A stretch of DNA of 64,000 bases from Paenibacillus phyllosphaerae (GCF_014192105.1 NZ_JACHXK010000017.1:1-64000); one strand, 5' to 3'. Numbered from the stretch's first letter, positions 18,416 to 27,980 are shown. Notes: generated by a model from the letters alone, not told the origin. Numbers and translations: made by a program.

Positions 18416-19366
18416 ATGTCTGAGAAGATTGTAGTAGGCGTCGATATCGGCGGCACAGCGATTAAAGTGGGTATTTGCGATTTGAACGGTGAGCTGCTTC
18501 ATACGTATGAAGGCCCGACCGAAACGGAGAAGGGCTCGGACGCGATTTGCAACAACATTGCCAATTACGCGCGTCTTATCGTGGAGCAATCCCCTTACAG
18601 CTGGGATCAAGTAGAAGGCGTCGGCATCGGAGTTGCCGGATTTCTCGACATTCCGAACGGTATTATCAAATTCTCCCCGAACCTGGGCTTCCGCAATGTA
18701 CCGCTGAAGGCATTCCTCGAGGAGCGTCTTGGCAAAAAAGTACTCGTCAACAATGATGCGAACGTAGCGGCGCTCGGCGAAGCATGGGCTGGCGCAGGAC
18801 GCGGCGTAGACCACTGCGTATGCTACACGCTCGGAACAGGCGTAGGCGGCGGCATTATCATCGGCGGCCGTATCGTAGAAGGGTTCAACGGCATGGCTGG
18901 CGAGCTTGGCCATATGTCCATCGTTCCTGACCTCGAAGCGATCCAATGCGGCTGCGGCAAAATGGGCTGCCTGGAGACGGTATCGTCGGCGACAGGCATT
19001 ATTCGCATGGCAAAAGACGCCGTAGAACGCGGTGACCGGACATCGCTCTCGTTCGTGCCGAATATTATGGCTAAAGACGTCATCGACGCAGCCAAAGCCG
19101 GCGACGAAGTGGCAAGCCGGATCGTGGCGCGCGCTGCATTCTACCTGGGCAAATCGATGGCAGCGGTCGCAGTCGTACTTAACCCGCAGCGCTTCATCAT
19201 CGGCGGCGGCGTATCCAAGGCAGGCGAGTTCCTGTTCGAGCAAATTCGTGAAGTGTTCCAGAAGGCAACGCCGGAAGTTGCGGTTGAGGGCGTCGAGATC
19301 GTGCCTGCTATCTTGGGCAATAACGCAGGCGTTGTAGGCGCAGCGGGTCTGATTATTCGTTCCTAG
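18416..19366 (+). CDS. glcK: ROK-family glucokinase
   Basis: A 316-residue sugar kinase. N-terminal phosphate motif VGVDIGGTAIKVGICD, the sugar-binding NNDANVAALGEAWAGAG, and the ROK zinc motif GHMSIVP...CGCGKMGCLETV with its three cysteines. Start ATG at 18416 is 8 bases after AGAGGTGG; an in-frame GTG at 18404 falls inside that site. The gene lies between trxB and rapZ, where Bacillus carries other genes. Glucose is the likely substrate from family similarity, but ROK specificity is hard to read from sequence. Confidence 0.88.
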   Translation: MSEKIVVGVDIGGTAIKVGICDLNGELLHTYEGPTETEKGSDAICNNIANYARLIVEQSPYSWDQVEGVGIGVAGFLDIPNGIIKFSPNLGFRNVPLKAFLEERLGKKVLVNNDANVAALGEAWAGAGRGVDHCVCYTLGTGVGGGIIIGGRIVEGFNGMAGELGHMSIVPDLEAIQCGCGKMGCLETVSSATGIIRMAKDAVERGDRTSLSFVPNIMAKDVIDAAKAGDEVASRIVARAAFYLGKSMAAVAVVLNPQRFIIGGGVSKAGEFLFEQIREVFQKATPEVAVEGVEIVPAILGNNAGVVGAAGLIIRS

Positions 19367-19473
19367 AACGAGGAACTGCTGCAGCGGATATAGATTTGGT
19401 TCTTATTCATTCTTCATACAAGTACGGTACGCATCGTGAATTTGGATGATGGTTAACTTAGGAGGGATCGACG

Positions 19474-20361
19474 ATGGAAGCGGGAACAGCGATGGCGAGA
19501 CTGGTCATCATTACAGGGATGTCCGGCGCGGGTAAAACAATCGCGGTGCAGAGCCTCGAGGACCTCGGCTTTTTCTGCGTCGACAACTTGCCCCCGGTGC
19601 TTATCCCGAAGTTTGCTGAGCTGATCGAGCAGTCGAACGGCAAGATCGGCAAAGTTGCGCTCGTGATCGACTTGCGCGGCCGCGAATTCTTCACGGCGTT
19701 GTCGGAATCGCTAAGCTACTTGAAGGATCATTATACGATCGGCTATGAAATTCTGTTCCTGGATGCGACCGACGGCGTTCTCGTCCAGCGTTACAAAGAA
19801 AGCCGCAGGCGGCATCCGCTCGCGCCGGAAGGTCTGCCGCTCGAGGGCATACAGCACGAGCGCCGTCTGCTTGAAGATTTGAAGGGCATGGCGACGCAAG
19901 TGATCGATACGAGCACGCTCAAACCGCTGCAGCTGAAGGATCGGATCATGTCGCATTTCACCAATGCGGACCAGAGCTCGATCTCGGTAAACATCACATC
20001 CTTCGGCTTCAAGTACGGCATTCCGATCGACGCGGATCTTATCTATGACGTTCGCTTTCTTCCGAATCCGCACTATGTGGAGCATCTGCGCCCGAATACG
20101 GGGCAGGATGCGGAAGTGTACGATTACGTCATGAAATGGCCGGAAACCCAGACGTTCCTGACGAAGCTGCTCGATATGCTCCAATTCCTGATTCCGCAGT
20201 ATCGCAAGGAAGGCAAGAGCCAGGTCGTGATCGGTATCGGCTGTACAGGCGGCAAACACCGCTCGGTCGCTATCGCAGAATACCTCGGCCGTATGCTTGG
20301 CGCGAGCGATACCGAGACCGTACGAGTGAGCCATCGCGATTCCGATCGCGACCGGCATTAG
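19474..20361 (+). CDS. rapZ: RNase adapter RapZ/YvcJ, P-loop GTPase-like protein
   Basis: A 295-residue nucleotide-binding protein. Walker A GMSGAGKT near residue 15, CVDNLPP motif, and the C-terminal [21 protein letters not shown]. In Bacillus yvcJ binds and hydrolyses nucleotides and affects competence; the E. coli homologue RapZ steers RNase E to GlmZ, a system absent from Firmicutes. Ribosome site AGGAGGG precedes the ATG. First gene of the conserved rapZ-yvcK-whiA group, with 10-base gaps. Confidence 0.95.
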   Translation: MEAGTAMARLVIITGMSGAGKTIAVQSLEDLGFFCVDNLPPVLIPKFAELIEQSNGKIGKVALVIDLRGREFFTALSESLSYLKDHYTIGYEILFLDATDGVLVQRYKESRRRHPLAPEGLPLEGIQHERRLLEDLKGMATQVIDTSTLKPLQLKDRIMSHFTNADQSSISVNITSFGFKYGIPIDADLIYDVRFLPNPHYVEHLRPNTGQDAEVYDYVMKWPETQTFLTKLLDMLQFLIPQYRKEGKSQVVIGIGCTGGKHRSVAIAEYLGRMLGASDTETVRVSHRDSDRDRH

Positions 20362-20371
20362 AGGTGAGCGG

Positions 20372-21364
20372 ATGAAGCAAAAACGAGCTGCGAAAGAAGA
20401 ACGTTTGCCTCGTATCGTCGTCATTGGCGGCGGTACGGGTTTGTCCGTCATGCTGCGCGGTCTAAAGGAAAAACCGCTTGATATTACCGCGATCGTTACC
20501 GTAGCAGATGATGGGGGAAGCTCGGGGATCTTGCGCAACGAGTTGCAGATGCCGCCGCCCGGCGATATCCGCAACGTCCTTATTGCCTTGGCCGATGTCG
20601 AACCGCTGCTGGGGAACATGCTGCAGTATCGCTTCAATAGCGGTACAGGGCTTGCCGGGCATAGCCTAGGGAATCTGATGCTCGCTGCGATGACGGATAT
20701 CTCTGGCGATTTTGTAACCGGCATTCGCGAGCTAAGCCGCGTGCTAGCCGTTCGTGGGCGCGTCCTGCCGGCGGCCGGCCAGGCAATTGTGCTCCATGCG
20801 GAGATGGCGGACGGTTCGATCGTATCCGGAGAGTCGAATATTCCGAAGGCAGGTCAGGCGATCAAGCGCGTATTTATCGAGCCGGAGCATGTGGAGCCGC
20901 TCGAGGAAGCGGTCGAGGCGATCCGTGAAGCGGACGCGATCCTGATTGGGCCCGGCAGCCTTTATACAAGTATTATTCCGAATTTGCTGGTCCCTAAGCT
21001 GGCGGAATCGATCGTCGCATCGGATGCCGTGAAGCTGTTCGTCTGCAACGTGATGACACAGCCCGGCGAGACGGACAATTATTCCGTGAGCGACCATCTG
21101 GATGCGGTGCACGCGCATATCGGGCATCACTTGTTTGATTACATCATTGTGAATGATGGTGAAATCCCTCCGCAGGTGCAGGAGAAATATGCCGAGATGG
21201 GCGCGCAGGCCGTACACCTCGATCTAGAGGAAGTACAGCGGCGGGGCTATCAGGTCATTGCCGATAGGCTGGTACTGTTCCGGACTTACTTGCGGCATGA
21301 CGCAGCGAGGTTAAGCCATCATATTTATCAGCTCGTCGAGAACTGGATGAGCCGGAAGAGGTGA
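20372..21364 (+). CDS. yvcK: Gluconeogenesis factor YvcK (CofD-like)
   Basis: A 330-residue protein of the CofD/YvcK fold. Glycine-rich N-terminus VVIGGGTGLSVMLRGLKE, then TVADDGGSSG, and the conserved LIGPGSLYTSIIPNLLV near residue 190. YvcK binds UDP-sugars in Bacillus and is needed for cell shape on gluconeogenic carbon sources. It follows rapZ after 10 bases and precedes whiA by 9. Confidence 0.95.
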   Translation: MKQKRAAKEERLPRIVVIGGGTGLSVMLRGLKEKPLDITAIVTVADDGGSSGILRNELQMPPPGDIRNVLIALADVEPLLGNMLQYRFNSGTGLAGHSLGNLMLAAMTDISGDFVTGIRELSRVLAVRGRVLPAAGQAIVLHAEMADGSIVSGESNIPKAGQAIKRVFIEPEHVEPLEEAVEAIREADAILIGPGSLYTSIIPNLLVPKLAESIVASDAVKLFVCNVMTQPGETDNYSVSDHLDAVHAHIGHHLFDYIIVNDGEIPPQVQEKYAEMGAQAVHLDLEEVQRRGYQVIADRLVLFRTYLRHDAARLSHHIYQLVENWMSRKR

Positions 21365-21373
21365 GAATAGCAG

Positions 21374-22303
21374 ATGTCTTTTGCAGCGCAGACCAAAAAA
21401 GAATTAACCCTGATCGAAGCGGACCCGTGCTGTGAAATGGCGGAACTATCAGCCCTCATCCGAATGAATGGCTCTGTTTCGCTCTCCAGTCGAAAGGTCA
21501 TTCTTGATATCTCGACCGAGAATGCAGCGATCGCAAGACGGATCTATTCGCTGATCAAGAAGCGGTTCGCGGTACATACAGAGCTGCTTGTCCGGAAGAA
21601 AATGCGTCTGAAGAAGAACAATGTGTATATTGTGCGCATTCCCGTAGGTGTTCAAGAAATTTTGAGCGAGCTCAATATCGTATCTCAAGGCTTTATGTTC
21701 AATCAAGGAATCGACAAGGAAATGATTCGCAAATCGTGCTGTAAGCGCTCCTACTTGCGCGGTGCGTTCCTGGCTGGCGGATCGGTCAACAACCCGGAAG
21801 GTTCCTCCTATCATCTAGAGATTGCCTGCATGTATGAGGAGCATTGCGAGGCGCTTGTCGGGCTTGCGAACAAGTTCGATTTGAACGCTCGTTGCATTGA
21901 GCGGAAGAAAGGGTACATTTTCTACATGAAAGAGGGCGAGAAGATCATTGAGCTGCTCAATATCATTGGCGCTCACCAAGCCCTGTTCAAGTTTGAGGAT
22001 GTCCGCATTATGCGCGATATGCGCAATTCCGTGAACCGGATCGTCAATTGCGAGACGGCGAATTTGAATAAAACGATTGGCGCCGCTGTGCGGCAAATCG
22101 ATAATATAAAGTTGCTTCAGCGTCAAGTAGGCCTCGACAGCCTGCCGGATAAGCTTCGCGAGGTGGCGGAGATTCGTCTGCTGCATCCCGACATGAACTT
22201 GAAGGAAGTCGGCGAGATGCTCAAAGGCAAGGTGAGCAAGTCGGGCGTTAATCATCGGTTGCGCAAAATCGATGAGCTTGCGGAAAAGTTGCGTGGCAGC
22301 TAG
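21374..22303 (+). CDS. whiA: DNA-binding protein WhiA
   Basis: A 309-residue protein with an N-terminal LAGLIDADG-like fold ([19 protein letters not shown] near residue 135) and a C-terminal helix-turn-helix ([24 protein letters not shown]). WhiA is a sporulation regulator in actinobacteria and affects cell division and chromosome segregation in Bacillus. Third gene of the rapZ-yvcK-whiA group. Confidence 0.96.
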   Translation: MSFAAQTKKELTLIEADPCCEMAELSALIRMNGSVSLSSRKVILDISTENAAIARRIYSLIKKRFAVHTELLVRKKMRLKKNNVYIVRIPVGVQEILSELNIVSQGFMFNQGIDKEMIRKSCCKRSYLRGAFLAGGSVNNPEGSSYHLEIACMYEEHCEALVGLANKFDLNARCIERKKGYIFYMKEGEKIIELLNIIGAHQALFKFEDVRIMRDMRNSVNRIVNCETANLNKTIGAAVRQIDNIKLLQRQVGLDSLPDKLREVAEIRLLHPDMNLKEVGEMLKGKVSKSGVNHRLRKIDELAEKLRGS

Positions 22304-22332
22304 GCGTAAGACTAGTGTACATGCAAGAAAAG

Positions 22333-22341
22333 TGATATAAT
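22333..22341 (+). promoter_or_regulatory. Extended -10 promoter of the HPr gene
   Basis: TGATATAAT at 22333-22341, extended -10 with perfect TATAAT, 66 bases before the start codon. Confidence 0.5.
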
Positions 22342-22407
22342 GTTGAATAAAATGACGTTTTGCACTCGTGAATCGCACGATTGAATTTCGTATAGGGGGT
22401 AGTTTCG

Positions 22408-22677
22408 ATGACAAGGCACCCGGTTGTCGTTCGTCTCAAAACAGGTCTCCATGCAAGACCGGCGGCACTTTTCGTACAAGAAGCGAATAAGTTCTCGTCT
22501 GAGGTCTTCGTGGAGAAGGACGATAAGAAAGTGAACGCGAAATCGATTATGGGTATTATGAGCCTGGCCATCAGCTCCGGTACAGAGGTGACGATCAGCG
22601 CAGAAGGTTCGGATGCCGATCAGGCTGTAACCGCTTTAGTCAATTTGGTCAGCAAGGAAGAGCTGGAGAACCAATAA
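22408..22677 (+). CDS. HPr-type phosphocarrier at the crh locus
   Basis: An 89-residue HPr-family protein. The PTS phosphorylation site is intact (KTGLHARPAA, His15) and so is the regulatory serine (VNAKSIMGI, Ser46). In Bacillus the gene at this position, after whiA, is crh, whose residue 15 is Gln so that it cannot carry phosphate for sugar transport. Here the His makes it a true HPr by sequence. HprK at 3616 would phosphorylate Ser46. Strong ribosome site TAGGGGG before the ATG. Confidence 0.92.
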   Translation: MTRHPVVVRLKTGLHARPAALFVQEANKFSSEVFVEKDDKKVNAKSIMGIMSLAISSGTEVTISAEGSDADQAVTALVNLVSKEELENQ

Positions 22678-22739
22678 TGCAGCATAGTGAGACGGCAATC
22701 GCGTTGTAATTAGCGGTGCGATGCGTTTCATTCTGTGGA

Positions 22740-22764
22740 AAGTCCTCTTAGGAGGGCTTTTTTG
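22740..22764 (+). terminator. Terminator after the HPr gene
   Basis: Short stem AGTCCTC/GGAGGGCT with G-U pairs, followed by seven T. Confidence 0.75.
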
Positions 22765-22773
22765 CTATTCCCG

Positions 22774-22944
22774 GTGATTGGTTTGCGTTCACTGTCGGGA
22801 GACAGGGAATGCAGCATTCACCGAAGTGATTGGTTTGCGTTCACTATCGGAAGATAGGGAATGCAGCATTCACCGTAAGTGATTGGTTTGCGTTCACTAT
22901 CGGAAGATAGGGAATGCAGCATTCACCGAAGTGATTGGTTTGCG
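22774..22944. repeat. Tandem 52/53-bp repeat, three full copies plus a partial one
   Basis: Copies run 22774-22825, 22826-22878 and 22879-22930, with a 14-base start of a fourth at 22931-22944. Each begins GTGATTGGTTTGCG. Within each unit, TGCGTTCACTATC pairs with GATAGGGAATGCA as a ~13-bp hairpin. The first copy changes CTATC/GATAG to CTGTC/GACAG, keeping the pair. The palindrome GAATGC-A-GCATTC overlaps the hairpin's 3' arm. A related sequence lies at 29172-29219 on the other strand. Confidence 0.92.
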
Positions 22945-23042
22945 ATGGATCTTTTTCATTTTCCTAAAGATTAAGTTAAGACGAATGCAACAATACTAGG
23001 AAGACGAGCGTCAAGAGGTCAAACGGTGAAAAGGGTGATTCC

Positions 23043-23855
23043 ATGCGCAAATTAGGGTCAGAACTGCGGGAGCATGTGGGGCAAAACAGTAACGGCAGCA
23101 AAGGGAAGAAAGTCGCCATTCTGCTCGTGCCGGCACTAGCGGCGGCAATCGGCATCGGCGCAATCGTTGGCGTGAGCAGTCCTGCGCCAAGCGTACAAGC
23201 AGCGGAGACGGTAGCGGCTCAGCGGGGCATCATTACGGTAGCGGGTCAGGGCCAGATTAAAGTGACTCCGGATGTGGCTTATATTACGCTAGGCGTCGAG
23301 ACGAGAGCGACCACGGCGAAGGAAGCGCAGTCACTGAATGCGAAAGCCTTCGCGGCCATCGACCAAATGCTGTACACCACATACAAGCTGTCGAAAAAGG
23401 ACGTGCAGACGACGAGTTTCTACGTACAGCCGCAGTATCAGTACAACGAGAAGGACGGTACTAGCAAAGTGGTCAGCTATACGGCGACGAATATGGTTGA
23501 GGTTACCGTTCGCGATCTGACCCAGATCGGCGCTATGTTGGATAACTTGTCGGCAGCGGGGGCGAATCGGATTGACGGTGTTCGCTTCGATACGGAGAAG
23601 CAGGAACAATACGAACTGCAAGCAATGGAGAAAGCAATGGCGAACGCGAAGGTGAAGGCGGAGACGCTGGCTAAGGCAGCAGGTAGAAGCGTGAAGCAAG
23701 TAGTCAATATCACGCAAGGCAATGTAAGCAGTTCGCCGATCTTCCAAGGCAACGTCATGATGGAGGCCGCAACGGCAGACAAAGCGACATCGTCGGTCCA
23801 AGCAGGCGAAATTACGGTCTCGACCGATGTGACGGTTTCGTACGAAATGCAATAA
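23043..23855 (+). CDS. SIMPL (DUF541) domain protein, membrane-anchored or secreted
   Basis: A 270-residue protein with one N-terminal hydrophobic segment (residues ~24-44, AILLVPALAAAIGIGAIVGV) followed by an AxA-like SVQAAE that could be a signal cleavage site. The rest is a SIMPL domain: ITVAGQGQIKVTPDVAYITLGVET at its start and the LAKAAGRSVKQVVNITQ segment near residue 215. SIMPL proteins are periplasmic or extracellular in other bacteria, with roles in oxidative-stress tolerance suggested for some. Monocistronic, with terminators on both sides. Confidence 0.88.
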   Translation: MRKLGSELREHVGQNSNGSKGKKVAILLVPALAAAIGIGAIVGVSSPAPSVQAAETVAAQRGIITVAGQGQIKVTPDVAYITLGVETRATTAKEAQSLNAKAFAAIDQMLYTTYKLSKKDVQTTSFYVQPQYQYNEKDGTSKVVSYTATNMVEVTVRDLTQIGAMLDNLSAAGANRIDGVRFDTEKQEQYELQAMEKAMANAKVKAETLAKAAGRSVKQVVNITQGNVSSSPIFQGNVMMEAATADKATSSVQAGEITVSTDVTVSYEMQ

Positions 23856-23865
23856 TGCGCATGAC

Positions 23866-23900
23866 AAAAGGCAGATGCCACGAGGCATCTGCCTTTTCTT
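23866..23900. terminator. Bidirectional terminator between SIMPL and Sda-like genes
   Basis: Perfect 10-bp stem GGCAGATGCC/GGCATCTGCC with A-run before and T-run after, serving the plus gene and probably the converging minus gene. Confidence 0.85.
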
Positions 23901-23947
23901 TTGTGCGTGCATTCGGCGCTGCTGGCAGGAGGCCAGCAATAAGAGGC

Positions 23948-24256
23948 TTACAGGTCGTCCTTCAACTGGATGCCGCGTTGAACGATGGCCTGTTCGATCA
24001 GGGCAATGAATTCGCTGGAAAGACGCATCGCTTTGGCCTCATGATAGACCTCCAGCAGATGGGTATCGCTTAATGGACGGAGCAGAAGCGACTTATCCTG
24101 CATCGGCAGGTAAACGTTCATCTTCTCTTGTGGCGCATCATCCGATTCTCGTGCGAAGGAAGCGCCGAAACCGGACGGATACTCGCCATAAAGTGAGTTC
24201 TCGGACTCGTGTTCTATGAAGTTATGCGCATTAGCCGTAGACTGGGATCGATTCAT
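23948..24256 (-). CDS. Sda-like sporulation checkpoint protein with N-terminal extension
   Basis: A 102-residue protein whose last ~45 residues match the Sda family: LSDTHLLEVYHEAKAMRLSSEFIALIEQAI. Sda binds the sporulation kinase KinA and blocks its autophosphorylation when replication is disturbed. Bacillus Sda is only 46-52 residues long; here ~52 polar residues precede the domain. The ATG at 24256 has GGAGT 9 bases upstream; an in-frame ATG near residue 46 (MNVYLPMQDK) could give a classical short Sda but has only a weak AAGAGA ahead of it. The role is inferred from the C-terminal match. Confidence 0.75.
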   Translation of the reverse strand: MNRSQSTANAHNFIEHESENSLYGEYPSGFGASFARESDDAPQEKMNVYLPMQDKSLLLRPLSDTHLLEVYHEAKAMRLSSEFIALIEQAIVQRGIQLKDDL

Positions 24257-24445
24257 AACCAAGCAACTCCGTAATTATTAGATTTGATAGTCGGGTGTAG
24301 CAATGGAATTGGAACTATTTAGTATATCGTAACATGAAAACTACACAGCGTCGTTAAGATTTGAATCAGTTGAATTTGTGTTGACAAATGGAGGAATGTG
24401 TGATAATTGAGGTGAGGCGGAGTCATAATAGAGGAGTTCATGGAA

Positions 24446-24483
24446 CGCAAAAAGTCAGCCTGCATCCAAGCAAGCTGACTTAT
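24446..24483 (-). terminator. Terminator of clpP
   Basis: Stem AAGTCAGC/GCTGACTT followed, on the minus strand, by TTTTTGCG. Confidence 0.85.
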
Positions 24484-24520
24484 TGACGTTACAAGCAAGT
24501 ATAACTGTGCGTTGGAAGGC

Positions 24521-25105
24521 TTAATTAAGCTTCTCGATGACTTTATCCACGAGGCCGTATACGCTAGCTTCCTGCGCGCTCATGAAGTAATCGCGGTCGG
24601 TGTCGCGCTCGATCTTCTCAAGCGGCTGACCCGTACGCTCCGACAGGATGCGGTTCAGCGTATCGCGAGTCTTCAGAATGTGCTTCGCGCGAATCTCGAT
24701 GTCGCTCGCTTGACCTTGCGCGCCGCCCAGCGGCTGGTGAATCATCACTTCGGCGTTCGGCAACGCGAAACGTTTGCCTTTGGCGCCTGCTGCCAGCAGG
24801 AAGGCGCCCATGGAAGCGGCCAAGCCTACGCAGATCGTGGAGACGTCGGGCTTAATGTATTGCATCGTATCGAAGATGGCGAGACCTGCCGAGACAGAAC
24901 CGCCAGGGCTGTTGATATAGAGCGAGATGTCCTTCTCGGGATCATCCGCTGCCAGAAACAGCATTTGTGCAATGATGGAATTGGCGACCACGTCGTTCAC
25001 CGGCGTGCCAAGAAAGATGATGCGGTCCTTCAGCAGGCGGGAGTAGATATCGTATGCGCGCTCACCGCGGTTGCTCTGCTCAATAACCATAGGTACGAAA
25101 TTCAT
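24521..25105 (-). CDS. clpP: ATP-dependent Clp protease proteolytic subunit
   Basis: A 194-residue serine protease that forms the degradation chamber of Clp complexes. Catalytic triad: Ser98 in [14 protein letters not shown], His123 in [13 protein letters not shown], and Asp in TDRDYFMSA. Start ATG at 25105 lies 8 bases after GGGAGGGAC; the in-frame TTG two codons upstream is too close to it. Ser98 then has the standard Firmicute number. A CtsR-type operator lies ~115 bases upstream. Confidence 0.96.
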   Translation of the reverse strand: MNFVPMVIEQSNRGERAYDIYSRLLKDRIIFLGTPVNDVVANSIIAQMLFLAADDPEKDISLYINSPGGSVSAGLAIFDTMQYIKPDVSTICVGLAASMGAFLLAAGAKGKRFALPNAEVMIHQPLGGAQGQASDIEIRAKHILKTRDTLNRILSERTGQPLEKIERDTDRDYFMSAQEASVYGLVDKVIEKLN

Positions 25106-25218
25106 GTCCAAGTCCCTCCCTAATTGTGGTTATAAGTAAGTTATAGCCGGCACTCACGCTTCTTAAGCATGAGGCGGATGCTGAAATCTAACCTCATCAT
25201 AACGGATGGCGGGTTAAA

Positions 25219-25235
25219 AGTCAAAAAAGGTCAAA
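25219..25235 (-). promoter_or_regulatory. CtsR operator upstream of clpP
   Basis: The plus strand reads AGTCAAAAAAGGTCAAA, which matches the CtsR heptad direct repeat (A/G)GTCAAA-NAN-(A/G)GTCAAA at every fixed position. It lies between tRNA-Arg and clpP, facing clpP, and predicts heat and stress induction. Confidence 0.82.
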
Positions 25236-25282
25236 CCGAAAAAACAAAAAAATCGGCGTTAGCCGATTGTTGTGTGTAAGTA

Positions 25283-25357
25283 TGGCGCGCCCGCGAGGGA
25301 TCGAACCTCGATCTCAGGCTCCGGAGGCCTACGTCATATCCATTGGACCACGGGCGC
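25283..25357 (-). tRNA. tRNA-Arg (CCG)
   Basis: On the minus strand a full cloverleaf: acceptor GCGCCCG/CGGGCGC, anticodon stem TAGGC/GCCTG with loop CTCCGGA giving CCG, T-loop TTCGATC and encoded CCA. It stands alone between clpP and cggR and reads CGG codons. Confidence 0.95.
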
Positions 25358-25470
25358 TTATTGTGCAGCGAAGATTAGTGTAACTGATTCATCAGGAAAA
25401 AGCAAGTCGACTTTAAAAGAAAAATTTGAGTAAATCGTGTCGGTAATCGGTTACAAATGAAAGACGCGGC

Positions 25471-25499
25471 TTGCTTGCATGAAAAGTTTGGAGTACAAT
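25471..25499 (+). promoter_or_regulatory. Promoter of the cggR-gapA operon
   Basis: TTGCTT (25471-25476), 17-base spacer, TACAAT (25494-25499). The CggR operator begins six bases downstream. Confidence 0.75.
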
Positions 25500-25504
25500 A
25501 ACGG

Positions 25505-25540
25505 TGGGACTAAAAAAGAACAGGCGGGACAATTCATGTC
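25505..25540 (+). promoter_or_regulatory. CggR operator
   Basis: The stretch matches the known Bacillus CggR operator layout CGGGAC-N6-TGTC-N4-CGGGAC-N6-TGTC. The second half is perfect (CGGGAC, 25525-25530; TGTC, 25537-25540). The first half has TGGGAC (25505-25510) and AGAA in place of TGTC. It sits just after the promoter, so bound CggR would block the polymerase. Confidence 0.85.
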
Positions 25541-25591
25541 CCTGGTGTGAATGGGTTCCAATTCGGCAATGATGGAGTGGGTGTGGGCATA

Positions 25592-26635
25592 ATGCAGTCT
25601 CTCATCGAAATACAACAAAAGCTCCTGCCGGATCTACTTGTTGTTCTAAAGAAGAGATATCTCATCCTGCGCCAAGTAATGCTCTCCGATATGATCGGCC
25701 GCCGAACGTTGGCTGCTTCGCTGGAGATGACGGAACGCGTGCTGCGGGCAGAGACGGATTTTCTGAAGACGCAAGGTTTGCTGCATATCGAAGCGGCTGG
25801 CATGCGTATTACGGAAGCCGGTCAGCGACTGCTCGATGAGATGGAGCCGCTCTACAAGCAGATGTTCGGCTTGTCCGATCTGGAAGAACGGATTCGGAAG
25901 CGGTATGGACTCAAGCAGGTGATCGTCGTACCTGGCGATTCCGATTCGCTGCCGCATACGAAGCGGGAGCTTGGACTTGCTGGATGTGCCGTACTCCGGA
26001 AGTATATGGAGAAGGACGATGTTGTCGCGATTACGGGCGGAACCACGCTTGCGCAGGTCGCCAATCAATTGACGACGCAGACGCCGCTGAAAGGCAACTG
26101 GTTCGTACCTGCAAGGGGCGGACTTGGCGAGAGTCTCGATTACCAGGCCAACACGTTAGCCTCCACGATGGCTAAGCGTACAGGCGCCCAATACCGGTTG
26201 CTCCATGTGCCGGACCATCTGGGTGAAGAAGCGTATACAACGCTGATGCAGGAACCGAACGTCCGCGAGATCGTCGAAGTCATCCGAAGTGCCCGCATTG
26301 TCGTGCACGGGATCGGGGACGCTATGGTTATGGCACGCAGACGGCGGGTTGATGGATCGTTCATTGAAGCCTTGAAGGCCGAAGGGGCGCATGCAGAAGC
26401 GTTCGGGTATTATTTTGACCGGAACGGCGCTGTTGTTCATCGCATGCCTACCATTGGGCTGCGACTGGAAGACATTATGGCAACGGAGGTCGTCATTGCG
26501 ATCGCGGGAGGAAGCAGTAAAGCCGAAGCGATTGCGGCGATTATGCGGTTCGGCCGTGATGACGTGCTGGTAACGGATGAAGGAGCTGCACTCGGGATCG
26601 TAGCGCAGTTGGATGAGGAAGAGAAACAAGCGTGA
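25592..26635 (+). CDS. cggR: Central glycolytic genes regulator CggR
   Basis: A 347-residue SorC/DeoR-type repressor of the operon that follows. The N-terminus MQSLIEIQQKLLPDLLVVLKKRY aligns with Bacillus CggR, followed by a winged helix (SDMIGRRTLAASLEMTERVLRAE). The C-terminal sugar-binding domain has ITGGTTLAQVA and the phosphate-site ATEVVIAIAGGSSKAEAI. Fructose-1,6-bisphosphate relieves repression in Bacillus. ATG at 25592 fits the homologue; an in-frame GTG at 25547 would add 15 residues but lies beyond the family start. Confidence 0.93.
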   Translation: MQSLIEIQQKLLPDLLVVLKKRYLILRQVMLSDMIGRRTLAASLEMTERVLRAETDFLKTQGLLHIEAAGMRITEAGQRLLDEMEPLYKQMFGLSDLEERIRKRYGLKQVIVVPGDSDSLPHTKRELGLAGCAVLRKYMEKDDVVAITGGTTLAQVANQLTTQTPLKGNWFVPARGGLGESLDYQANTLASTMAKRTGAQYRLLHVPDHLGEEAYTTLMQEPNVREIVEVIRSARIVVHGIGDAMVMARRRRVDGSFIEALKAEGAHAEAFGYYFDRNGAVVHRMPTIGLRLEDIMATEVVIAIAGGSSKAEAIAAIMRFGRDDVLVTDEGAALGIVAQLDEEEKQA

Positions 26636-26662
26636 TCTTGACCGCTCTCAGAACGGTCTTGA

Positions 26663-27703
<1,041 letters not shown>

Positions 27704-27721
27704 GAAGACTAATGGGGAAGC

Positions 27722-27818
27722 GAACGATTCCGCGCGTCTTGAAGAAGAAACGCGGATGACATTCGTTCCACGCACGAAATAGTGACGAAGGAGCTGCTCG
27801 CTTGAGACAGCTCCTTCG
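27722..27818 (+). other. Two mRNA hairpins between gapA and pgk
   Basis: First hairpin 27722-27767 pairs AACGA..CCGCG with CGCGG..TCGTT. The second, 27786-27818, is an 11-bp perfect stem CGAAGGAGCTG/CAGCTCCTTCG. Neither has a T-run, so they look like stabilising or processing structures rather than terminators. The rest of the 277-base gap shows no gene. Confidence 0.6.
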
Positions 27819-27980
27819 CTACAGTTTCGAGCACATACTTAAGTACGACAATAGAGACTCGCTTGCATCTTACGAGAAGCGGGTGTTTGAGATATAGGAT
27901 AGGCAAGTGGAGCGTGGATATAGATATCGGACTTCGAAGCCGTATGGGATCGGGGTCAACATACCGGGAGGGAAACACCG

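Noticed and set aside
22774..22944. CRISPR array
   Set aside because: Units are contiguous with no variable spacers and no cas genes are nearby.
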